This document shows, piece by piece, positions 1 through 10,900 of a stretch of 64,000 bases of DNA; the stretch's first letter is position 1, and the number at the start of each line of letters is the position of its first letter. Made by a program: the position numbers and the translations under genes. The notes under the pieces were generated by a model. The model did not search any database, was not told the origin of the DNA, and saw nothing but the letters and a program-made list of their open reading frames with translations. The stretch spans positions 1-64,000 of the forward strand of contig NW_025401112.1 in the NCBI RefSeq assembly GCF_011075055.1. Reading direction: 5' to 3'. The stretch comes from Mangifera indica. Lineage: Eukaryota > Streptophyta > Magnoliopsida > Sapindales > Anacardiaceae.

Positions 1-442
1 TAATACTTGGCCTGGTTGATTGCAGGCCTGCCAAGACCTGTTTACCTATAGTGCCTTCAGTATATCATCCTTTTGATATCTTATTAAGGAATTTTGCTTT
101 GTTCATCTGAATTTGAGGTATGCTTAGATTTATTTGAGCCCATGCACAATGAGATGTATGACACACTTCGGTGTTTTGAACTCGTATTTGCATATGAACA
201 CTTGTTATCAATCTCTCGCATGTTTGATTTGCATTAAAGCTTTTGGCAGGGCTTAAATGGGCATGCCCTCTAAATATAACTCTGCGTAACTTTATCATTT
301 AGGCTATTGTAAATAGTAGGCTTGTTATTCTCTATGGAGTGAAATTAGTCTCACACAAATTTCGCATCATAACTTTTGTAGATTAAGAAACAGCCTCATT
401 CACCAATGTGTGCTGCTCTCTGACTTTGCATGCTCCTTGCAG

Positions 443-916
443 GGAACTGCTGATGATGTTGTTGATTGGTCCCATGGTAAGCAGCTTTGGGATCTCTGTA
501 AAGAGAAGTATGAGCCATTATGGATTAAAGGAGGGAATCATTGTGATTTGGAGCTTTACCCCCAATATATCAAGCATCTCAAGAAGTTCATATCAGTGAT
601 TGAGAAAACACATTTCAGAAGTGGATCTGGGCTTATTATGGATCAGTCTGGAAATCCCAGGAAGAGCACAGATTTTAGAGATACATTCATACCAAGTCTA
701 GATCAGAGAGAGAAATACGGACCATGTATTGACCAAGGAGAAAGACCACGAGTAAGCATTGACCATAGAGAGAAATCAAGAACCAGTATTGATCGGAGAG
801 AGAAATCAAGAAAGAGTGTGGATCGCCCTGAGAAAACTGTTAATGGGACAGAACTGCCAGAGAAAGCCAGGAACAGCATTGACCGGTCAGATAATCTAAC
901 TGGCTGTTTTGCTTAG
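443..916 (+). CDS. 3' terminal exon of ABHD17-like alpha/beta hydrolase (partial)
   Basis: The exon begins after a pyrimidine-rich acceptor (ag at 441-442) in phase 0 and ends at TAG 914-916, giving about 157 residues. It opens with [16 protein letters not shown] and continues through [20 protein letters not shown]. These carry the acid (Asp in GTADDVVD) and the catalytic histidine (GGNHCD) of an alpha/beta hydrolase triad; the nucleophile serine must lie upstream, outside the window. The tail is a low-complexity basic region with repeated '[10 protein letters not shown]'-like units, as in plant ABHD17-type proteins. Animal ABHD17 proteins are depalmitoylating thioesterases; the role of the plant ones is less clear. 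Bases 1-442 are the preceding intron. Family assignment is by remembered similarity. Confidence 0.85.
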   Translation, partial: GTADDVVDWSHGKQLWDLCKEKYEPLWIKGGNHCDLELYPQYIKHLKKFISVIEKTHFRSGSGLIMDQSGNPRKSTDFRDTFIPSLDQREKYGPCIDQGERPRVSIDHREKSRTSIDRREKSRKSVDRPEKTVNGTELPEKARNSIDRSDNLTGCFA

Positions 917-2435
917 TTTTTTTCCTGCTCCTTTAAGCATTTGTGCCACCATGGACTGGTACAGATTCTTACAACAACATGGTTTCTTGACTGTTGGAAC
1001 TGAATTATTTTGGCAGGTTAGGAGACATGATGAGATCGGTAAGACTATGCAATATTGATTGTTTTAAGCCTACAGCAACAAGTGTCTAGAAAGAGGAAAG
1101 GTCAGTCCACAAACTGAAGTTGTAATTTGCTTCACGTTTTATTTATTTGGTTGGTCTTTGTGGTTGTCAAAGTGAAATGAAAAATGCCTTATTGGTTCTT
1201 ATGTGCATTTTCAGAGTGAAAATAGGAAATTAATTTGATCAAGCATATTATGTATCTCTCTTTGTTGTCTTTCCAAGCTAATAAATCCTGCTGACTCGCT
1301 TGCCCACTCATTGTTTAATTTTATTTGGCCACGCCCAAATCCTTAACGTTGAGTTTTTCTGCCAGTAATAGTTCCAAAAGAAGTGACAATTTAGCGTAGT
1401 AAGAAAAAATTCCTGCCCAAATGCCGGCATAGGATAGGGAACCAGAAAGCAATATTTTGCAGTAGGTCTCTGATTACTTTGGCTTGTACTCACTCTGTAA
1501 TAGACTTGAAGTTAGAATTTCAGCAATGATTATAGCTGTATGTAAATATCTGAGTGTTGCAGAAGCCTTGTTTGTATGATTCAAATAACTGAAATCAACA
1601 TATTTCAAAGGACTTTGAGTTCTCTGACAACCATCTTGAGGGAGTATTGTCACATTTATTCACTGTTACTTTCTTGCTTCAGAAACTTTTGATCATCATG
1701 CTGATTTATGAAGAAAGTTTTGCCCTCGTCGTCAAATTAGGGTTTTTTTTTTTTTGGTATGCAATTTTTTCAGGTTTTACAAGCATGAAAGAGACTTGAA
1801 TCCAAATCTTCTATCTGAAAGTTCTAATACTCAACTAATTTTAGTAATCTGTGGTTAAATTATGTCAAATGTTTGCAAAAATGTCATTGCCTATTAAATT
1901 GTTCTATGGAGGAAGCAGTATATTTTTGGAATGGTACCATTTTCTGAAGTTGAAGAGGGATCACATCTTTCCAATGCATTTGATTGAGACTTCGCTTTGC
2001 ATTCCATATGGAAAGAAACCAGAAGAAAAGTAATTGGTTTCAGGTAATACTCCTTGATATGCTTGGCCATTTTCCAACCGGCACAATTTTTTCATCCAAA
2101 ATCTAACTTCGTTAACAGAAAATTGAGTTATGACATTGTTTAGCTTCTACAATTACCATATTACCCTTCCTAATTAACAAAACCTATCAATCAATAACCC
2201 TTCATCCTCATCGTCTCACCGCGATCCTCCTTGCCCGGTCATTCTCCACCCCGCTAAACCAAAATTAATCCTCCAAGATGTTACTTGATTTTTAGTTTTA
2301 TTATAAGCATTGTTACAAGCATTTAGTTTTAAATACTTAATTAAATATTTAAATAATATTTTATTAGATAATTAGATATTATTTTATCTTTAATTTAAAA
2401 TTATTTTATAATAAAATTATGTGTACTTATTTTGA

Positions 2436-2548
2436 ATACATAAATAAGTATATATTTGATATATATTATCATATAATTGAATGATTTTGAATTAAAGATG
2501 ATAATAATCAATTACGAAATGACACATATAAGTATGTACCGATTAATG
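2436..2548. repeat. palindromic AT-rich MITE-like copy (family A)
   Basis: Contains the family core 'atcatataattgaatgat' followed by 'aattaaagat' and a degenerate reverse-complement half ending in 'aatgacacata'. Same layout as the copies at 3185, 40500, 42665, 42915, 48885 and 63135. Boundaries are approximate. Confidence 0.5.
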
Positions 2549-3184
2549 TATTTAAAATATGTATATATAGTATTACTTATCATTTTATTTTATAACAGTA
2601 TATCATTTAAATACTTAATTAGAAATTCATCAGTAATAATCTTTCAACGCATATTAACCATTTTAAATTGAAAATACACCAATTTACTTGACAAAAAATG
2701 AAATTTTAAACCCTATGCCAATGGAGAATTCAAACCTAACTCCAACTTTTGTAGTTGCCAATGATGAAATTCGATAGAGATGCTCAAATCACGAACTAAA
2801 CTAACAAATAAACATTTTCCTTCTACTATGAATAATTTGTAAGCCCGAAAACATAAATATCAAATTGTAAAATTCAATAAACAAAAATGCGGATAAAACA
2901 ATACGATCACTAACTTGTAAAGTTATTTTAGAGATAATTATGACTAAAAATATGAAGGAATCGAAGAAATTCGAAACCAAAATCATTGAAAATAGTCGGA
3001 CGAGAATATTACATGTATGATGGATAGATAGATAAAAAGGAAAAAAAGGGATAAGCTGCCGACACATAGAAACACAATTTTTGTAATTTGTGATTTTTTT
3101 GTGGTTAAAATTGTATATTAAAAAAAAGAGATTCAAATTACACAATTAAAAAAATAAAACTAAAATAATTAATTTTATTTTAAG

Positions 3185-3345
3185 GTAAGAGCGATGTCAC
3201 ATTTATATATTTTAAACACATATAATATGTATACAGATGATATATTATCATATAATTAGATATTATTTTATTTTTAATTTAAAATTATTTAATCATATGA
3301 TAATACATCATCTATATATCTATTTTATGTACTCAAAATATATAC
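3185..3345. repeat. palindromic AT-rich MITE-like copy (family A)
   Basis: Self-complementary arms around a centre reading 'attttatttttaatttaa', with 'atattatcatataattaga' on one side and 'aatcatatgataatacatca' on the other. It begins after 'gagcgatgt', as the copy at 42915 does. Boundaries are approximate. Confidence 0.6.
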
Positions 3346-3527
3346 ATATAATTTATTTTAAAGAAAATTAATTACCCATAAGATAATATCGATAATTTTA
3401 TTTTCAACATAAAATAATGTATAAAGATGGTGCATTATTATTATTATTATTATTATTTACATTTAGATTTTAACACCATTTTGTGAAATAATAAAACTAT
3501 ACTATTATTATTTTTATATAATTTAAA

Positions 3528-4505
3528 GGGAGAAGGACTATTTCCCACCCAACTTTTGATGCGTTCTCAACTTGCCACCAACGGCAGATGAAAATCCAGT
3601 TTTCCCACCCATGACCAAACTGCCGTCCAATTTTTTCAGTTAGGGACAGGGCAAAATCGTCATTTGCTATTTAAAACATTAAAATTTTAATTTTAACCGT
3701 TTCCCCCCTCCAGGTTTTAAAAACTAATAACTAACCCATCCTCAAAGTTTGAAAAGTTTAGATTGCACCCCTGGGGTTTGCTTCCTTCTCCGGCCGACGC
3801 ATTTGACCTATCTCCCCCCATCCGACTACAAAGGACGACGAAGGACGACCCTTCGACGACGACTACAAACGACGACGCTTCGACGAGGGACGCTTCGACG
3901 ACGACGACGCTTCGTCTGTTCTTCCAGATCTCCGTCTCCGTCTCTTGGTTTGTTCTTCCAGATCGACGTCCCCCATCTCCGTCTCTTCGTCGCATCGTGC
4001 GACGAAGGGATCTCCGTCTCTTCGTCGCACCGTGCGATGAGGAGAGGAAGATCTCTTCGTCACACCACCGCCGTCGCACCAGAGAAGGAGGAGGCCGGTG
4101 ACGACGCCGGAGAAGACGTCCGGAGTTGAAGTTGGAGAATGGGGGTGAAATGCTAGTTTTGAAAGTTTGGGGGGGGGCGTGTATTTTGAAAAATATGGAA
4201 ACCCTAGGTTTGGGGTGAAAATGTTAGTTTTTAAAGTTGAGGGGTATTTTGTTATCTGCCGTGGGATGAAAATGTTAGTTTCTAAAACCTAAGGGGGTGA
4301 ATGGTAAAACTCTCACATTAATTTTGAGAATTAAATTGAGGGGTATTTTTGTCATTTCATCTAACAAGGGTAAAATAGACATTTACCCTTATGCAAACAG
4401 AAATCATCCATTTTAAACAGCTCACGGGTGGGAAAACTGATTTTCATCTGCCGTTGGTGGCAATTGAGAATGCATCAAAAGTTGGGTGGGAAATAGTCCT
4501 TCTCC
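3528..4505. mobile_element. non-autonomous TIR transposon, Mutator-like
   Basis: The two ends are long inverted repeats of about 85 bp. The left end (3529-3613) reads 'ggagaaggactatttcccac' onward; the reverse complement of 4422-4505 reads nearly the same, with only a few mismatches and single-base gaps. The flanks 'taatttaaa' (3519-3527) and 'taattttta' (4506-4514) match at 7 of 9 positions, consistent with a decayed 9-bp target duplication typical of Mutator-like elements. The interior is GC-rich for this window, with CGACGA/CGTCGT-rich tracts and repeated 'ggggtgaaaatgttagttt' segments. Overlapping open frames there are low-complexity Arg/Ser/Thr strings on both strands and no transposase is visible. 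Confidence 0.8.
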
Positions 4506-4952
4506 TAATTTTTAAATATATAAATAAAATATTGGTTTGAGAAATGAGAAACCTATCATGCCAATGAAAATATTTGAGCCCAGAAAGAATGGAAAATTTA
4601 TGAGCCCCTATAATTTTTCATTTCTTTTTAAACACATAAGGACAATTCCGAACAACGGATGATGGATAGAAGGATACGCATAAAAACCACGAGGTTTAAG
4701 CAGGGTTCTAACTTTAAGGCGGCTACTTCCTCTTCTGCTCTATGAATTCATTTCCATTACAAAGCCATTTCATTTCATCTCCAAATTATTCGTTTTCAAC
4801 TTACATTCCATCATTCATTTTCGTTGAGCAATTTTTACTTATCAATTGATGTCCAATACCAAAACCTCCGTATTCTCTGCCCATATCTTGAGTCTTTGTC
4901 AAAGCAACAAACCGGAGCTTCTTTTTCAAAGCCCGAAAGTATTTCCCCAGTT
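4506..4952. promoter_or_regulatory. promoter and 5' leader of the RPOT gene
   Basis: Sequence between the TIR element and the polymerase start codon. A weak TATA-like stretch (cataaaaacc) sits at about 4679. The frame of the main ORF is open without any ATG from 4746 (after an in-frame TGA at 4743), and an out-of-frame upstream ORF starts at 4849. The transcription start is not known. Confidence 0.45.
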
Positions 4953-4959
4953 ATGTTGA
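4849..4959 (+). other. uORF whose stop overlaps the RPOT start codon
   Basis: ATG at 4849-4851 opens a 36-codon frame that ends at TGA 4957-4959. The main ATG (4953-4955) lies inside the last uORF codons, in the overlap 'ttatgttga'. If the transcript starts upstream of 4849, ribosomes would meet this ORF first, so it could dampen translation or feed reinitiation. That it is translated is inference. Confidence 0.45.
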
Positions 4960-7900
4960 GAAACGTAGCTAGACGAGTAATTTTGAGATCTTCTCCCCTT
5001 AATTGTAAAAAGCCCTTTTCACGTCCTTACAGCTTTCTGGGGTTTTCTCAAGACTCAAATTTTCGTGAAAAGTGCAAATTTGGATGCTTGCAGTTGGTTT
5101 CTGGCGGAACTCATGGACTGGGTTCTCGTCCAATTGGTGAGATTCTTAGTAATGAGGATTATTCGGGTAGGCCATGTCTTGGATTTTTTAAAAATGATAA
5201 TTGGGGTAATGTATTGTGTTTAAGAGGGTATACCAGTGTAGCTGAGGCTGTTTCTTCAACTGACATTGAAGAAGATGTGTCAGTTGTTGACGAAATTCAG
5301 GAGTTGTTGCAAGAAATGAAGAAGGAAGAGCATAAAGAGGGAGTGAACACTCAAAGTAAAAAATTTGAGAAAGGAATGGGGTCTACAAAGTATCAAAAGC
5401 TTAAGCGAAGGCAAGTGAAAATTGAAACTGAGGCGTGGGAACAAGCAGCCAAAGAATATAAGGAGCTTTTGAGGGATATGTGTGAGCAAAAACTTGCACC
5501 AAATTTGCCATATATGAAGTCACTTTTTCTGGGATGGTTTGAACCTATGAGGGATGCTATTGTTATGGAGCAAGAGCATTTTAGAATAGGGAAAAATAGG
5601 GCAGCATATGCACCATATTTTGTTCAGTTGCCAGCTGATATGATGGCGGTTATTACAATGCATAAGTTAATAGGGGTTTTGATGACTGGAGGTGAACGTG
5701 GACAAGCTCGGGTTGTGCAGGCTGCTTGCATGATTGGTGATGCCATTGAGCAGGAGGTGGGTGAGATTCAGTGTTATATTCAATAACTGACAATCTAGAC
5801 TTGAATGCTTTGTTACATTTGTTTTGAGTATGATTAAGCATATGATTTTTAGTAGGCCAATGTAAACATAGGCATGAATGTTACCTGGTGAAAGTTAATA
5901 TTTCCTAGCCGGGTGTCAATGTAATGCATTGTATTTTGGGCATGCCATTGTGAGCCTACGCAGTGCAACGTCATGCCATCCACCTCCTCTTTTTCTTTTA
6001 AACCGAGTGCTGATGCAGCATTATTTCCTTGATGGTTCAGGTTAGAATTCATAAGTTTTTGGATAAAACAAAAAGGAAAAAAGGTAATAAAAATAGTAAA
6101 GCTGCAGGAGAAGAATCTGACGCTGCTATTACAGAACAGGAGAAGTTGAGAAAAAAGGTCACAGATTTGATTAAGAAACAAAAGCTTCCTGCAGTGAGGC
6201 AGATAGTGAAGGAACAAGATGATTTTAAACCATGGGCTCTTGATGTGAAGGCTAAGGTCTCCATGCTCTCTTACAATGTCTAGTATGAGTTTGTGTTCTA
6301 TATGATTATTTCTTTTTTTAAATATGTGGTGTTTGGTCTTGTATTTTCCAGGTTGGAAGCCGCCTGATTGAATTGCTGATGCAAACAGCTTATATACAGC
6401 CTCCAGTTAATCAGTTAGCTGATATCCCACCTGATATTCGACCTGCATTTGTGCATACAGTAAGAACTGTGGTAAAAGAAAACAAGTGAGTAGTCATTCC
6501 TCACTGTCACTTTGACAGATATATTTTTCTTGTTAATCACCTCAAACCAGTGTTTTTGGCTTTCCTTTGAACAGGGCCACTAGCAGAAGATATGGTGTTA
6601 TTGAATGTGACCCTCTAGTTTTCAAAGGGCTGGAGAAAACTGTGAGTGAATCCTTGCATTATTGTAGTTCATTATTTTGGAGATATTGGAGTTGCTTGTC
6701 TTCAAATATTTCTCTTTGCATTCAGTTTTTCATGCATGAGGAACTATAAATGTTGTTTCTTCAACAGGCAAGATATATGGTGATACCTTATATGCCAATG
6801 CTGGTGCCTCCAGTCAAATGGACAGGGTATGGAAGCTTAAATTCACGTTGCTAGTTTTGCTAACTTTTCTCTTATCTTACCATGGAACATTTTGCATTTC
6901 GTGTAGACTTTATAAAACTTTACCAAGCTTTGAGACTAATTCTCCTTAAATAAACCTAAAGGCTTGTTCAATTGACACTGAATCTTACTTCTAATGGCCA
7001 GACATAAATTAATAATACAGTGACAGAAACTGAATAACTTGGAAATCCAGTATTGATCTTCATAATTGGGGTCAACCATGGCTTTCAAAGGTTCACCATG
7101 CCTTTTAGATATATTTATAAACAGCTTGTCAGGCTAATTTTAAAAGCTTGCATGGTCAACCCTTTATTTGCTACCCTATATTAATGTTCTTTGCAGTTAT
7201 GACAAAGGAGCACACTTGTTTTTGCCATCCTATGTCATGCGAGTACATGGAGTTCGACAACAACGTGAGGCGGTTAAAAGGGCCCCCAGGAAACAACTAG
7301 AACCAGTTTTTGAGGTTTGAAAAATATTTAGAATTCCTGTATGATTGAATTTATATTTTTTCTCTTTGATCTGAAAAATCTACTATACTTAGCTATGGGA
7401 GTCCCTCTGCTTTAAAAGAATGCTTAATCTTAATCATTTGTCTAAATAATCTGTTCAGGCCTTAAATACACTCGGAAATACCAAATGGAGGATAAATAAG
7501 AAGGTCCTTAGTATTGTAGATAGAGTATGGAGTGGTGGAGGCCGTCTTGCTGATTTGGTGGATCGTAATGATGTGAGTTAACTCTGTTAGTTTTATCCTT
7601 TGTCTTCTTGACTTTTCAATTTTTCCTGTTCAGTATCTTCTATGAGATCCAGTTTGATTGATTCATAGCTGCTAACTTCCGCTTGGCAGATTCCTTTACC
7701 AGAGGAGCCAGATACTGAAGATGAAGCACTGCTTAGGAAATGGAAGTGGAAGGTCAGAAATGTGAAGAAAGAGAACAGGGAGAGACATTCTCAGCGATGT
7801 GACACGGAACTTAAACTTTCAGTAAGATCATGTCCCTTGATCTATGGTAAAATATTCAAAAACATTTCCTCCTAGGATTTATGGGAACTTTTTACAACTG

Positions 7901-10900
7901 GGGAACAGGTAGCACGGAGAATGAAAGATGAGGAAGGTTTTTATTACCCACACAATCTTGATTTTCGAGGGCGTGCATACCCCATGCATCCATACTTAAA
8001 TCATCTTGGTTCAGATCTGTGTCGAGGTATTTTGGAGTTTGCAGAGGGACGTCCTCTTGGCAAGTCTGGCTTACGCTGGTTGAAGATACACCTAGCTAAT
8101 CTTTATGCTAATGGTGTGGACAAATTATCTCATGAAGGTCGATTGGCTTTTACTGAGAACCACTTGGATGATATATTTGATTCTGCAGACAGACCACTGG
8201 AAGGAAAACGTTGGTGGTTAAAGGCAGAAGATCCTTTTCAGTGCTTGGCTGTTTGCATGAATCTTGCTGAAGCTTTAAGAAGCTCTTCCACAGAGACATT
8301 TATATCACATATTCCTGTTCATCAGGTATCCATTTCATTATGTCCCTGGAATTGTGTTATATATAGGGTTTTTCATGTGAATGTTATGGATTTTTATTGG
8401 TGACTATCAAATTAATCATCTGTTCTGTTGCTTTTTCCTTTATGATATCAGTGATTCAGTACCTCATCTCTATCTGTATTTTTGGTCACCCTCTGGTTGG
8501 AATCTGGTATATTATTATGGTTGTAGAGCTGAAATGTTTTTTCCCTCCTTGTTTTCTCTAGGATGGTTCTTGCAATGGTTTACAGCATTATGCTGCACTT
8601 GGAAGAGACAAGGTTGTGGTTTTTCTGCATTTGGAAGTTAGAATTAAAGTTTTTATCTACATACTATTTTCTGATTGGAAATTCTCTTTTCAGTTGGGAG
8701 CAGCCGCTGTCAACCTGGTTGCAGGAGAGAAGCCTGCGGATGTTTACTCAGGAATAGCCGCTAGGTAGGCTGTTTTTCTCTTTATGAAAAAGGAATCCTT
8801 CAGGTCACTGCTTTCTTTATTTTGTTGAAATAGTGAGATTCAAATGAGTATTTAAATTGCTTCTCCCAGTGCCACTGTCTTTCAAGAAGGAAGAAAATAT
8901 GTAACCATAAATAACTGTGCTTTTGTTGAAACAATCTATAAGTATAGGTTTATCTGAAATTTGAAAATATAAAGAATATAGTTTTAGTGACAGAAGTTAA
9001 CTTTTAATTTGATAAAGGAGGTCCTGAACTCTGGAATTTCATACCATTTCCTGACAGAATAGAGGAAGCTTTTCATTCTGGAAAAAAATTGGGAAAAATG
9101 TAGAACTAGTAGCTGCAATGAGCATGCTCCCATACTTAGTTTTTGATGACCATAGTGTGATGCTAACTCTTCATTAGTTTATTCTGAACACCTGTAGAGT
9201 TAAAGTAGGGAGAAGTCTGGCCATGAACTTGTTTGACATTATATATCTTTGTTACACAAGATCTTATTATAATAGCAGGTGTTGCAATTTGATATCAAGT
9301 TCTTGAAAACCAGAAAAACTGACAATTAATTGTATATGCCTGATAAGTCTAACATTTTAAACTGACATCTGCGCTTAATTACTGTTATTTTTGTTTAATT
9401 GTAGATTCTGCTTAATATCTGTAAAGATATTTTCATCTTATATCTAATATTTATGGTACAGCAATACCTGTTAAATTATTGATTAAGTCTGTCAGGAGCT
9501 ATATAATGATAAGAGGTCATATTTGCTTTGCAGGGTATTGGATATTGTGCGGAGAGATGCCCAAAAGGATCCTGCAATATTTCCTGATGCTTTGCATGCA
9601 AAGATCTTAGTTAGCCAGGTTTTAAGCTATCTTTTTTTTTTTTTTTCAAATTAGAATGGTATCATCAAATGGATATAGAATTTAGATGAAATTAAACTAG
9701 TTGATAACCGTGTATATTATTTGGTAGATACATGGTAGACTATATGCACTAATTCATGAGAGAATTGGTTATTTGGGAGTGTACACTGCCATTTACAGTC
9801 CATTTGATGTGGTTTCTTTAATTCTATGTAAATTATTATTTAAAGAAAGTATAAAGTTAAATTTCTGTATAGTATCGGTTATCCAAAAGAGGCTTATCGG
9901 AAAAGTTTGCCTTGAATGTTAAACAAGTTATGTCGGCACCTGTAAACTTCTTTTGTTCATAATGAAACAACATAGTAAGAACTGAAAAGAAGAAAGAAAA
10001 AAAAGGAAATTTATATTAAAACACTCTTTTGAACTATGGATAAGCCATAGCAAATGCATTTGCCTGTTTTGGTTTGTGATTTTGTCTTGTCAATGATAAT
10101 TGATTTTGATGGCTGGAAATCATCTAGGTGGATAGGAAACTAGTAAAGCAAACAGTGATGACATCAGTATATGGTGTGACTTACATTGGTGCTCGTGATC
10201 AAATCAAGAAAAGGCTGAAAGAACGAGGTGCAATTGCAGATGAAACACAGGCTTTTGGTGCTTCTTGTTATGCTGCAAAGGTAAGACAAGTACTCATTCT
10301 GTTCTACTTTCCTTTCATTCCTCAAATTTCAATTGCTTGCTCTTGGAAATCCCATGAGTGTCTGTTCTTGTAAGGATTTTATCTTTAATGGCAAGATTGC
10401 ATTTTTCTCCTTGAACAGGTAACTTTAACTGCTTTAGGAGAGATGTTTGAGGCTGCACGTGGTATCATGAACTGGCTTGGTGAATGTGCTAAGGTTTGTC
10501 TTTTTTCTTTTTAATGTTTATATCACACTTGTCTAAAATATGCTAAGTAGTCACTATGATTATGTTAAAATCCCACTGGTAAACTGACAAAATTCTCCAA
10601 ACATAGCATCAAACAGAACCAATCCACAACCAATGTCACAAAACACAAATGATTCAAGAAGAAACTAAGTCTCATTCTTCAAGCTGGAAATAACAGTAAA
10701 CCTCACTCAATTACAATTACACCTCTCTTCACACACTTCCATTTCTCATTTAAACAAAACTCTAGCCATCTTGCCTTAAGATACCTAAAACTCTCTTTTT
10801 TTCCTCCCCTTTCACAATTTTTCCCAGCTCAAATTATAGTTGTGAAATCACTCTACTTCTCATCTCTTATTGCCACATGGCCTTCTATAACTGTTTTAAC

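Larger units (their letters stand above)
917..3527. other. 3' flank and AT-rich intergenic region
   Basis: This holds the 3' UTR of the hydrolase gene (probably ending near 1300-1600) and then increasingly AT-rich DNA without a supportable gene. Two degenerate copies of the palindromic AT-rich element family lie at about 2436-2548 and 3185-3345. A short (ATT)n run lies near 3431-3460. The short open frames here have no family resemblance and AT-driven composition. Confidence 0.6.

Noticed and set aside
65..298. Minus-strand open frame of 77 codons at the left edge
   Set aside because: Lies in the intron before the hydrolase exon, has no family resemblance and no supporting splice or promoter context.
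3717..4129. Four overlapping open frames of 66-126 codons inside the TIR element
   Set aside because: All are low-complexity Arg/Ser/Thr strings produced by CGA/CGT tracts in different frames and strands; no domain, and the element shows no transposase.
4849..4955. ATG at 4849 as the RPOT start codon
   Set aside because: It is in a different frame and stops at 4957-4959; the ATG at 4953 gives the transit-peptide-like N-terminus.
8381..8757. Plus-strand frames spanning 8381-8641 and 8563-8757
   Set aside because: Read-through of RPOT introns and exons 10-11 in the wrong frame; the true exons continue the conserved motif A in another frame.
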